A stretch of DNA of 64,000 nucleotides, taken from NCBI RefSeq assembly GCF_042682545.1, contig NZ_JBHUHQ010000016.1; one strand, 5' to 3'. Positions within the stretch are counted from its first letter, which is position 1; every line of letters starts with the position of its first letter. The DNA comes from Ornithinibacillus salinisoli. Its GTDB lineage: Bacteria > Bacillota > Bacilli > Bacillales > Amphibacillaceae. Of this stretch, positions 51,011 through 59,134 are shown in pieces. A model generated the notes under the pieces. The model searched no databases, was not told the DNA's origin, and saw only the letters and a list, made by a program, of their open reading frames with translations. Made by a program: the position numbers and the translations under genes.

Positions 51011-51676
51011 ATGGAAAAACATGTCGTAGTCATATACCCCCATCCAGATGATGAATCATTTGGTGCAGCAGGAACGATTTCGCAATTTCGTGAACAAGGT
51101 GTACCTGTAACTTATTTATGCGGGACACTAGGTGAAATGGGGAGGAATATGGGTTCTCCTACTTTTGCTAATCGAGAATCATTACCAAAAATTCGTAAAG
51201 AAGAATTGATTCAAGCGTGCAAGGTTCTAGACATGGAAGTGCAGATGTTGGGATATCGGGATAAAACACTTGAGTATGAAGATAGAAAAGAAGTTGCGAT
51301 CCATTTAAAAGGAATATTAGAAGAATTAAAACCGAGTTTAGTTATTACGCATTACCCAGATCATGCCATACATCCAGACCATAATGCTTTAGGTGCTGCT
51401 GCAATTGAAGCAGTTCGTATGATGGATTCCGAGGAGAGCCCAACCGTTTGGGCACAAGCGATTACCAATACACAAGATGAAGATCTTGGAAAGCCGGATA
51501 TTATTAACGATGTTACAGGTGATTTTGAAAAGAAATTGGAAGCGATACTTGCTCATAAATCACAAGCGAGTGGTATGCTAAAAACATTTAACCAAGGTGA
51601 AGATATTTCAGATGATCATAAAGAATTGGCAAAGAAACGACTGGGCAAAGAACGTTTTTATATTTGGAAATATTAA
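51011..51676 (+). CDS. bshB2: bacillithiol biosynthesis deacetylase BshB2
   Basis: 221 residues of the LmbE/PIG-L zinc deacetylase family. HPDDESFGAAGTI near residue 11 carries the metal ligands, with THYPDHAIHPDHNALG (about 117-132) as the second site. Removes acetyl from GlcNAc-malate in bacillithiol synthesis, overlapping BshB1. In operon with yojF. Confidence 0.92.
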   Translation: MEKHVVVIYPHPDDESFGAAGTISQFREQGVPVTYLCGTLGEMGRNMGSPTFANRESLPKIRKEELIQACKVLDMEVQMLGYRDKTLEYEDRKEVAIHLKGILEELKPSLVITHYPDHAIHPDHNALGAAAIEAVRMMDSEESPTVWAQAITNTQDEDLGKPDIINDVTGDFEKKLEAILAHKSQASGMLKTFNQGEDISDDHKELAKKRLGKERFYIWKY

Positions 51677-51709
51677 TTTGGTTAGCGTATTCCAAAATGA
51701 GGTGAGCAT

Positions 51710-51904
51710 ATGAAGAAATTATATAGATCTGAAAAAGACCGTATGGTTGCTGGTGTATTAGCTGGTATAGGTGAGTATTTCAAAATTGACCCAACTATTA
51801 TCAGGCTACTATTTATCGTATTATTTTTTGTAACAAATTTATTTTTATTAGTTGCCTATATTATTGCTATCTTCATTATTCCTAATGAAAGTAGGTTACA
51901 CTAA
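51710..51904 (+). CDS. yvlC: YvlC, PspC-domain membrane protein
   Basis: 64 residues: KLYRSEKDRMVAGVLAGIGE and YFKIDPTIIRLLFIVLFF form a PspC domain with one membrane helix (about 36-60). Envelope-stress proteins of the phage-shock type; in B. subtilis yvlABCD responds to sigma-W/LiaR-type stress. Stop overlaps the yvlD start (TAATG). yvlA and yvlB are not present here. Confidence 0.9.
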   Translation: MKKLYRSEKDRMVAGVLAGIGEYFKIDPTIIRLLFIVLFFVTNLFLLVAYIIAIFIIPNESRLH

Positions 51905-52263
51905 TGCTCAAGAGAGCTTTGATTTCGGTATTTTTAAATGCAGTCGCATTGATTGCTGTCGCGCAACTTTTCGAATCATTCCAACTAGAAGGTTTCGGAT
52001 CCGCCATATTAGCAAGTCTTATTCTCGCAATATTGAATGTCATGATAAAACCAATTTTAATACTATTAACCTTACCAATAACGGTGATTTCTCTAGGGCT
52101 GTTTCTATTTATTATCAATGCATTCACATTAATGATTGCTCAGGCGATTATGGGATCATCCTTTGAGATCGAAGGTTTTGGAACAGCAATCTTAGCTGCT
52201 GTAATCATATCCATTCTTAACCTGCTCTTGAATCGATTGGTCAAAGATACATTGAAATCGTAG
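51904..52263 (+). CDS. yvlD: YvlD, phage holin family 4 membrane protein
   Basis: 119 residues with four membrane helices (about 5-24, 29-52, 56-83, 92-112); LASLILAILNVMIKPILILL and the repeated AILAAVIISILNLLL pattern are typical of the holin_4/YvlD family. Coupled with yvlC. Terminator overlaps the stop codon. Confidence 0.9.
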   Translation: MLKRALISVFLNAVALIAVAQLFESFQLEGFGSAILASLILAILNVMIKPILILLTLPITVISLGLFLFIINAFTLMIAQAIMGSSFEIEGFGTAILAAVIISILNLLLNRLVKDTLKS

Positions 52264-52283
52264 ACAAATTGTCTGCGGTTTTT
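52259..52283 (+). terminator. terminator after yvlD
   Basis: CGTAGACA (52259-52266) pairs with TGTCTGCG (52270-52277, one G-U), followed by GTTTTT. Confidence 0.75.
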
Positions 52284-52378
52284 CTATTCAGTAATTAGAA
52301 AGTTGCCAATCGTTCCTTCCTTCTATTAAAATATGCTACAATGTTAAACAGTTAGGCACTATTTATGGAGGATAAAAA

Positions 52379-53317
52379 ATGAAAACAATCGTAAGAACGA
52401 ATGACTTACTTGAAAATTTCAATTTAACGCTAGTTGCAGGGGAAGACGGTATACATAGAGAAATTGTAACAAGTGATATTTCTCGACCTGGGATTGAAAT
52501 GACAGGGTATTTTAAATATTATCCGAAAGAACGATTACAGCTCATTGGAAAAACAGAGATGACGTATTTTCTAGACCTTAGTGATGCAGAGAAAAGAGAT
52601 CGGGCAGAATGTTTATGTACTGATATTACACCAGGTATTGTCGTATCAAGAGGCATGGAGGTTCCTGAAATCCTAAAGGAAGCGGCCAATAAATCAGGCG
52701 TGCCGATCCTTCACTCACCTCGTAAAACAACACGCGTAATAAGTAGGTTGACTAACTACTTAGAAGCAAAGTTTGCTCCCTTTACAGCAATTCATGGGGT
52801 GCTTGTTGATATTTATGGTGTAGGTGTATTAATCACAGGGCAAAGTGGTGTCGGTAAAAGTGAAACTGCGTTAGAGTTAGTTAAACGAGGGCATCGACTA
52901 GTTGCAGACGACAGTGTAGAAATTCGTCAAGAGGATTACGATACATTAATTGGTAACTCACCACCACTTATTGAACATTTATTAGAAATACGAGGATTAG
53001 GGATTATTAATGTCATGACCCTTTTCGGTGCTGGATCGGTTCGTAGTTATAAAAAAATATCGATGATCATTAATCTGGAGTTATGGGATCAGAAGAAGCA
53101 ATATGATCGGTTAGGATTAGATGAAGATACGATGAAAATTATGGATGTAAAACTTCCAAAAGCAACAATCCCCGTTCGTCCAGGAAGAAACCTTGCTGTT
53201 ATTATTGAAGTAGCAGCGATGAACTTTCGACTGAAACGAATGGGTGTCAATGCAGCAGAAGAATTTTCAGAGCGATTAACCACCATGATGGATCAAGAAA
53301 AAGATGAACTAGAATAG
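52379..53317 (+). CDS. hprK: HPr kinase/phosphorylase
   Basis: 312 residues. Phosphorylates Ser46 of HPr (and Crh) to control carbon catabolite repression. Walker A GQSGVGKSETALEL (about 154-167), ADDSVEI, and the HprK signature LLEIRGLGIINVMTLFGAGS. GGAGG upstream. First gene of hprK-lgt-yvoD-ppaX. Confidence 0.98.
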   Translation: MKTIVRTNDLLENFNLTLVAGEDGIHREIVTSDISRPGIEMTGYFKYYPKERLQLIGKTEMTYFLDLSDAEKRDRAECLCTDITPGIVVSRGMEVPEILKEAANKSGVPILHSPRKTTRVISRLTNYLEAKFAPFTAIHGVLVDIYGVGVLITGQSGVGKSETALELVKRGHRLVADDSVEIRQEDYDTLIGNSPPLIEHLLEIRGLGIINVMTLFGAGSVRSYKKISMIINLELWDQKKQYDRLGLDEDTMKIMDVKLPKATIPVRPGRNLAVIIEVAAMNFRLKRMGVNAAEEFSERLTTMMDQEKDELE

Positions 53318-53329
53318 GAGGGGTTGTTT

Positions 53330-54193
53330 GTGAGTTGTGATGCACCAGCACTCGATCGAGTATTTTTACAAATTGGTACATTACCAATATATTGGTATGG
53401 CGTAATTATTGCTACAGGTGCCTTTTTAGGATTGTGGCTAGTTACCAAAGAAGCGAATCGTTTAGGTTTGAAAAAAGATGTAATGGTAGATTTAGTGGTT
53501 TACGCGATTCCAATTTCCATTATCTGTGCACGTATCTATTATGTAACCTTTGAATGGGAGCGCTATGCAGATGGTCCATTTTGGAGAGTATTTGCCATAT
53601 GGGAAGGCGGAATTGCGATTCATGGAGCCTTAATAGGGGCAGTTATTACAACTGTTGTTTTTGCAAGAGTAAAAAAAATATCTTTCTGGCAACTAGTAGA
53701 TATTGCAGCACCAGGTTTGATTTTAGGGCAGGCAATTGGTCGCTGGGGAAACTTTATGAATCAAGAAGCACATGGTGGACCAATTTCCGAGTCTACGTAT
53801 AATAGCTTCCCTCAATATTTACCTGATTTTATCATGAATCAAATGTGTATTGATGGTGTGATGTACCATCCTACATTTTTATATGAATCAGTTTGGAATA
53901 TTTTGGTTCTCATATTATTGTTAGTACTTCGTAGAAAAAATCTTATACGTGGGGAAGTATTCTTAGCATACTTAATGTCGTATTCTGTTGGTCGTTTCTT
54001 TATTGAAGGCATGCGTACAGATAGTCTTTATGGAGGAGGACTTCGTGCAGCACAAGTAATTTCGGTATTAATTATTGTTGGTGCAATACTTATAATTATT
54101 TATCGTCGAAAAACGATTTCCGAACGATATAATGATCCTCAGCCAAACAATGGGAAAAAGAAAGGAAAGAAAAACACTAAAAAGAAAAAATAA
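53330..54193 (+). CDS. lgt: prolipoprotein diacylglyceryl transferase
   Basis: 287 residues with start GTG 53330, GGAGGGG six bases upstream. Integral membrane enzyme adding diacylglycerol to the lipobox cysteine, needed for lipoproteins such as the PbpC- and CccB-like proteins here. Signature GRWGNFMNQEAHGG (about 135-148), also YWYGVIIATGAFLG and GRFFIEGMRTDSL. Very lysine-rich C-terminal tail. Confidence 0.97.
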   Translation: MSCDAPALDRVFLQIGTLPIYWYGVIIATGAFLGLWLVTKEANRLGLKKDVMVDLVVYAIPISIICARIYYVTFEWERYADGPFWRVFAIWEGGIAIHGALIGAVITTVVFARVKKISFWQLVDIAAPGLILGQAIGRWGNFMNQEAHGGPISESTYNSFPQYLPDFIMNQMCIDGVMYHPTFLYESVWNILVLILLLVLRRKNLIRGEVFLAYLMSYSVGRFFIEGMRTDSLYGGGLRAAQVISVLIIVGAILIIIYRRKTISERYNDPQPNNGKKKGKKNTKKKK

Positions 54194-54226
54194 CAACATT
54201 TAAGATGACAAAAGGTGGGATGGAGA

Positions 54227-55186
54227 ATGTCCGGGATTTTGATCCGTGGATTACAGGAGGGGCTTAAAACAACATGGACGTTAGGGAAAGTTATTTTCCC
54301 TATTACGTTAATTGTCACGATTTTACAACATACACCGGTATTACCGTGGATTATTGAAAAGATCAGTCCAATTATGGGGTTGCTCGGACTATCCGGGGAG
54401 GCAGCTGTTCCATTAGTACTTGGAAATACGTTGAACTTATACGCTGGAATCGCTGCTATTGTGTCATTTGATTTTACAGTTAAAGAAGTTTTCATTTTAG
54501 CTATCATGCTATCCTTCTCCCATAACTTATTTATTGAATCAGCAGTAGCTTCAAGGGTAGGAGTAAGTTGGTGGTTGATTTCAGGTATTCGTATTGGTCT
54601 GGCGTTAATTGCTGCTATTGTAATTAACCTGGTATGGAATGGTGGATCAGAGTTTGCAAAATATGGGCTGATTTCGTCAAAAGAAGTTGTATTAAATGGA
54701 TGGGGTGAAATTACGCTCCAAGGTATTCAAACTGCAGCCATAGCTGTTCTACAATTAGCGCTAATTGTAATTCCATTAATGATTGTTATGCAGTATTTAC
54801 GTGAGAAAGGCTGGTTAAACAAATTATCCAATGGAATTGCTCCATTTACGAAGGTTTTAGGAATGGAAAAAAATACGTCCATGACGCTAGTGGCCGGTTT
54901 AACGATTGGGTTAGCATATGGTGCTGGATTGATGATTCAAGCAGTTAAGGAAGACGGTGTCTCTAGGCGGGATATGACGTTAGCATTGATATTCTTAGTA
55001 TCATGCCATGCCGTTGTGGAGGATACATTAGTCTTCATTCCGCTTGGTATACCGGTATGGCCATTACTCATCATTCGACTTATTACGGCAATTATATTAA
55101 CCATGGCAATTGCGTTTGTATGGAAACGTGCTGATCAACAAAAAGGGAAGGAAGTCACCAGTGAGCATTCGTACAATACTCTTTGA
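54227..55186 (+). CDS. yvoD: YvoD, nucleoside-recognition (Gate) domain membrane protein
   Basis: 319 residues, start ATG 54227 with AGGTGGGA upstream. Multiple membrane helices in two Gate/nucleoside_recog repeats (GLLGLSGEAAVPLVLGNTLN and GLTIGLAYGAGLMIQAVKED). Function unknown; conserved between lgt and ppaX in Bacillus. Its end overlaps ppaX by 26 bases. Confidence 0.88.
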   Translation: MSGILIRGLQEGLKTTWTLGKVIFPITLIVTILQHTPVLPWIIEKISPIMGLLGLSGEAAVPLVLGNTLNLYAGIAAIVSFDFTVKEVFILAIMLSFSHNLFIESAVASRVGVSWWLISGIRIGLALIAAIVINLVWNGGSEFAKYGLISSKEVVLNGWGEITLQGIQTAAIAVLQLALIVIPLMIVMQYLREKGWLNKLSNGIAPFTKVLGMEKNTSMTLVAGLTIGLAYGAGLMIQAVKEDGVSRRDMTLALIFLVSCHAVVEDTLVFIPLGIPVWPLLIIRLITAIILTMAIAFVWKRADQQKGKEVTSEHSYNTL

Positions 55187-55805
55187 TTTAGATGGAACAT
55201 TAATTGACACAAACGAACTGATTATGGAATCCTTTAATCATACGTTTAAACAATATGGAAAAGAATTCACGAAACAAGAATTATTGGCTTTTAATGGACC
55301 ACCACTTCGTGAAACGTTTGAAAAAATTGATAAAGACCAGGCCGACGCGATGGTTAACACGTATCGGGAACATAATCTATTTCATCACGATCGCTATGTA
55401 AAAGCTTTTCCACATGTAGTGGAAACGATAAAGAAGTTAAAGAGCCAAGGAATTAGACTTGCTATTGTAACAACAAAGATGGATAAGAGCGTTCAGATGG
55501 GATTAAAAATTAATGGATTAGATGATTTGTTTGAATCGATTATTACTTTAGATGATGTGACACATGCGAAGCCCCATCCTGAACCCGTGTTAATGGCAAT
55601 GGAAAAATTACAAGCGGATCGAGATTCAACGCTAATGGTAGGGGATAATTCGCACGATATCGAATCTGGTCATCATGCAGGTGTACGTACCGCAGGAGTG
55701 GCGTGGTCTCATAAAGGGAAAGGATTTCTCGAAAAGTATAACCCAACATACATGTTAGAGGATATACGAGACTTACTGCAATTAATACCTACAACGAGAA
55801 ATTGA
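55161..55805 (+). CDS. ppaX: PpaX, pyrophosphatase of the HAD family
   Basis: 214 residues with start GTG 55161 (AAGGAA upstream). HAD motifs: LFDLDGTLIDTNEL (nucleophile D), VTTKMDKS, KPHPEP with the lysine, and VGDNSHDIESG. Hydrolyses the pyrophosphate released by HprK when it dephosphorylates P-Ser-HPr. Same operon as hprK. Confidence 0.94.
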   Translation: MSIRTILFDLDGTLIDTNELIMESFNHTFKQYGKEFTKQELLAFNGPPLRETFEKIDKDQADAMVNTYREHNLFHHDRYVKAFPHVVETIKKLKSQGIRLAIVTTKMDKSVQMGLKINGLDDLFESIITLDDVTHAKPHPEPVLMAMEKLQADRDSTLMVGDNSHDIESGHHAGVRTAGVAWSHKGKGFLEKYNPTYMLEDIRDLLQLIPTTRN

Positions 55806-56256
55806 TTGGTTTGTGGTGAAGGCCGTCTTATGAAAGTTTGATGCATTTTCCTAGTATTGAATATTGATGAGCAGTTGATAAAAAATCCATAGTCAGTCGC
55901 TTTCAACGGGGAACGCGAAGAAGCAAAGAGGATAAATGGATAGGAGAAGTATGGAAATGGACAATGCTTCCCTTATTTGTGACAAAATTGGGTAATAAAG
56001 AAGTTATAAGGACATCAGTTCCGTTATTAACCAAAATGGTAGGTATTCTGGTACGAAATAGAGCAAATAACGTACTTGATGTCCGATAAAATTTTCAAAT
56101 GAAATTATTTTATGAAATAACGTACGCCATGTCCGCTCCGTTTAAACCCTATTTCAAGCGAAGGCGATAAGACCCCACAGGAGCGGTGTTGGGAGTACTA
56201 TAATTCGTAAAAAAAGCAACAATGAGCTTTTGTGAAAACTTGTAGGAGTGTAGTCT
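55806..56256. other. non-coding region with repeat remnants
   Basis: No gene in 450 bases. It contains three related 21-bp units (described separately) and, at 56169-56185, AGACCCCACAGGAGCGG, a fragment like the GC-rich element at 25505-25880. The region looks like a repository of decayed extragenic repeats before yvoF. Confidence 0.5.
56010..56135. repeat. three AAATAACGTAC..ATGTCCG units, one inverted
   Basis: AAATAACGTACTTGATGTCCG (56065-56085, 21 bases with last base split as ...TCC-G) recurs as a variant at 56115-56135, and an inverted relative GGACATCAGTTCCGTTATT is at 56010-56028. The inverse pair at 56010 and 56065 could form a stem. Confidence 0.6.
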
Positions 56257-56778
56257 ATGCGGAAAACGAAACGATTTCAAGTTAAAAATGCTAATTCGTT
56301 ATGGCATATCTATAAAACCGTTTCATTTTGGAAGGTCGTCAAAAACTTTATAGTCATTCAAATTGCGAGATACACTCCGTTTCTACGAGTGAAAAATTGG
56401 TTATACCGCGTGTTTTTGCGAATGAAAATTGGAGAAGAATCTTCATTCGCCTTAATGGTAATGCCGGATATAATGTTTCCAGAAAAGATTACGGTTGGGA
56501 AAAATAGCGTGATTGGATATAACACGACAATATTAGCTCATGAGTATTTGATTAAAGAATATCGCATTGGCGATGTTGTTATCGGGAACAACGTGTTAAT
56601 TGGAGCGAACACGACCATTTTACCTGGTGTGACAATCGGTGATGGCGCTGTTGTCTCAGCAGCAACCCTAGTACATAAAGATGTTTCAGCAGGGTCCTTT
56701 GTCGGTGGGAATCCAATGAAGGTTATTTACACGAAAGAAGAAATGGAACAACGGTCTAGTAGAGATATGAAAGATTAG
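56257..56778 (+). CDS. yvoF: YvoF, hexapeptide-repeat acyltransferase
   Basis: 173 residues of the maltose/galactoside O-acetyltransferase type. N-terminal 60 residues helical; from about residue 68 the left-handed beta-helix hexapeptides (GKNSVIGYNTTILAH, GDVVIGNNVLIGANTTILPG, GDGAVVSAATLVHKDV), ending GGNPMKVIY. Acceptor unknown. 15 bases before glpP. Confidence 0.9.
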   Translation: MRKTKRFQVKNANSLWHIYKTVSFWKVVKNFIVIQIARYTPFLRVKNWLYRVFLRMKIGEESSFALMVMPDIMFPEKITVGKNSVIGYNTTILAHEYLIKEYRIGDVVIGNNVLIGANTTILPGVTIGDGAVVSAATLVHKDVSAGSFVGGNPMKVIYTKEEMEQRSSRDMKD

Positions 56779-56792
56779 GGTAGGTGTGTTAG

Positions 56793-57335
56793 ATGATTCC
56801 ATCAGGTGTATTACCGGCGATTCGTAATATGAAAGACTTCGATCAAGTACTGAAATCGAAGCATGAGGCAATTGTTTTGTTAGAAACACGTCTTTCACAA
56901 TTGAATAGCATTGTAACCTATGCAAAGAAAAATCATAAGAAGGTATATCTTCATTTTGATCTCATTCAAGGATTAAAAGCAGATGAATATGGGATGGAGT
57001 TTCTAGTACGAGAAATTAAGCCTGATGGAATTATATCTACAAGAGGGAATGTGATAGGGTTAGCTAAAAAGCATAAATTATTAGCCATTCAACGTATGTT
57101 TTTATTAGATAGTATAGCCCTAGAAAACAACCTAAGATTAATTGAAAAATCACGACCTGATTGTATTGAAGTTTTACCAGGGTTAATCCCAAGTGTGATT
57201 GATCAAGTACATACTGAATCCGGGTTGCCAATTGTAGCCGGTGGATTAATAAAAACCGAAGCTGATGTAATTGCAGCACTAGATGCTGGAGCAGTTGCAG
57301 TAACCTCTTCGAATTCGGATCTTTGGGAGTATTAA
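56793..57335 (+). CDS. glpP: GlpP, glycerol-3-phosphate responsive antiterminator
   Basis: 180 residues of the GlpP TIM-barrel family: PSGVLPAIRNMKDFDQVLKS, VYLHFDLIQGLKADEYGMEF, RPDCIEVLPGLIP and GLPIVAGGLI. Binds the leader of glp mRNAs in the presence of glycerol-3-P and prevents termination; candidate targets are the hairpins before glpK and glpD. glpF, usually next, is absent. Confidence 0.95.
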   Translation: MIPSGVLPAIRNMKDFDQVLKSKHEAIVLLETRLSQLNSIVTYAKKNHKKVYLHFDLIQGLKADEYGMEFLVREIKPDGIISTRGNVIGLAKKHKLLAIQRMFLLDSIALENNLRLIEKSRPDCIEVLPGLIPSVIDQVHTESGLPIVAGGLIKTEADVIAALDAGAVAVTSSNSDLWEY

Positions 57336-57342
57336 ATGAATT

Positions 57343-57376
57343 ACCTCATCTTGTTTAAAACAAGATGAGGTTTTTT
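57343..57376 (+). terminator. terminator between glpP and glpK
   Basis: ACCTCATCTTG (57343-57353) pairs perfectly with CAAGATGAGGT (57361-57371), then T5. It is 86 bases before glpK and could be either the glpP terminator or a GlpP-controlled leader terminator. Confidence 0.88.
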
Positions 57377-57461
57377 GATAAAATTCCTTGAAAAGCAGGG
57401 AATAAACTGAAAGATAAAGAATATATATTGTAATTCATGTGTAATGGGGAGGTATTATGGT

Positions 57462-58952
57462 ATGGAAAAATACATATTAGCGATCGATCAAGGAACAACA
57501 AGTTCTCGAGCGATTATATTTAATCATAATGGAGAAATAGTGGACACTTCGCAACAGGAGTTTGAACAGCATTTTCCTAAACCAGGCTGGGTGGAGCATG
57601 ATGCAAGTGAGATATGGACTTCGGTATTAGCGTGCATTGCAGATGTGCTTCGTAAATGTGATGTGAATCCAGAACAAATTGCTGGGATCGGAATAACGAA
57701 TCAACGGGAAACAACTGTTGTTTGGGACCGTAAAACCGGAAAGCCGATTTACCGTGCAATTGTTTGGCAATCCAGACAATCTGCTACGATTTGTGATGAA
57801 TTGAAAATCAAAGGATATGAAGATTTATTTAGAGAAAAAACAGGGTTATTAGTAGATCCTTACTTTTCAGGGACGAAAGTAAAATGGATTCTGGACCATG
57901 TAGAAGGTGCTAGGGAAAGAGCGAATAATGGGGATTTATTATTCGGCACAATAGATACATGGCTTGTGTACAAACTAACAGGTGGGAAAAATCATGTTAC
58001 AGACTATTCCAATGCTTCTCGCACATTAATGTATAACATCTTTGACCTAGAGTGGGACCAGGAGTTATTAGATCTGTTAACTGTTCCATCATCTATGTTA
58101 CCGGACGTGAAGCAATCATCAGAAATATATGGACATACCGTTGATTACCATTTCTTTGGCCATGAAATTCCAATTGCAGGTATTGCAGGTGACCAACAAG
58201 CCGCATTGTTTGGTCAAGCCTGCTATGAAGAAGGGATGGCAAAAAATACGTATGGAACAGGATGCTTCTTATTAATGAATACCGGAGAAAAAGCTGTAAA
58301 ATCAGAACATGGCTTATTAACAACGCTAGCATGGGGTGTTAATGGAAAAGTTGAATATGCGTTAGAGGGAAGTATTTTTGTAGCGGGATCTGCCGTGCAG
58401 TGGCTACGAGATGGGTTACAAATTATTGAAAGTTCCCCTGAAACTGAAGCATTGGCACAAGCAGTTGATTCAACCGACGGTGTGTATGTTGTTCCTGCAT
58501 TTGTTGGATTAGGTACACCATATTGGGATAGTGATGTACGTGGTGCTGTTTTTGGGTTGACCCGAGGAACATCGAAGGAGCATTTTGTACGCGCTACATT
58601 AGAATCATTAGCTTATCAAACACGAGATGTGGTTGAAGCAATGGTTTCAGATTCAGATATTGATTTAAAAAAGCTCCGTGTAGATGGTGGTGTAGTTAAA
58701 AATAATTTCTTAATGCAATTTCAAAGTGATGTATTAGGAGCGGTAGTAGAGCGTCCAATTGTTAATGAAACGACAGCACTTGGTGCAGCTTACTTGGCAG
58801 GTTTGGCTGTTGGTTTTTGGGATAGTAAGGAAGAAATTGCGAAACAATGGAACATTGATTATACATTTACAGGAAAAATGAACGATCAAGAAAAAGAAAA
58901 CTTATATTCTGGCTGGAAGAAAGCGGTACATGCAGCACAAGCCTTTAAATAA
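57462..58952 (+). CDS. glpK: glycerol kinase
   Basis: 496 residues from ATG 57462 (GGGGAGG upstream). Phosphorylates glycerol to glycerol-3-P. YILAIDQGTTSSRAIIFNHN at the start (phosphate loop), GITNQRETTVVWDR, GTIDTWLVYKL, AGDQQAALFGQ and the C-terminal GGVVKNNFLMQFQSD are FGGY/GlpK signatures. In Firmicutes activated by PEP:HPr phosphorylation at a histidine in this family. Confidence 0.97.
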   Translation: MEKYILAIDQGTTSSRAIIFNHNGEIVDTSQQEFEQHFPKPGWVEHDASEIWTSVLACIADVLRKCDVNPEQIAGIGITNQRETTVVWDRKTGKPIYRAIVWQSRQSATICDELKIKGYEDLFREKTGLLVDPYFSGTKVKWILDHVEGARERANNGDLLFGTIDTWLVYKLTGGKNHVTDYSNASRTLMYNIFDLEWDQELLDLLTVPSSMLPDVKQSSEIYGHTVDYHFFGHEIPIAGIAGDQQAALFGQACYEEGMAKNTYGTGCFLLMNTGEKAVKSEHGLLTTLAWGVNGKVEYALEGSIFVAGSAVQWLRDGLQIIESSPETEALAQAVDSTDGVYVVPAFVGLGTPYWDSDVRGAVFGLTRGTSKEHFVRATLESLAYQTRDVVEAMVSDSDIDLKKLRVDGGVVKNNFLMQFQSDVLGAVVERPIVNETTALGAAYLAGLAVGFWDSKEEIAKQWNIDYTFTGKMNDQEKENLYSGWKKAVHAAQAFK

Positions 58953-59031
58953 AGTATGAAATTTGTATATCGAAATTACATGTGATAAACTTAAACATAA
59001 GTTAATATATTTTGGACGGAGAATTGGAGAA

Positions 59032-59080
59032 CCGCAAACAACTAATGTAGAAATACATTAGTTTGTTTTGCGGATTTTTT
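59032..59080 (+). terminator. leader terminator of glpD, probable GlpP target
   Basis: CCGCAAACAACTAATGTA (59032-59049), GAAA loop, TACATTAGTTTGTTTTGCGG (59054-59073), then T6. It lies 55 bases before glpD and in the same transcription unit or leader, the position of the GlpP-controlled terminator in B. subtilis glpD. GlpP is encoded upstream. Confidence 0.8.
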
Positions 59081-59134
59081 ATTTTCTGGATTTATGGTCA
59101 TGATAAAGATAAGAAACTAGGGGGAGTGTGTAGA

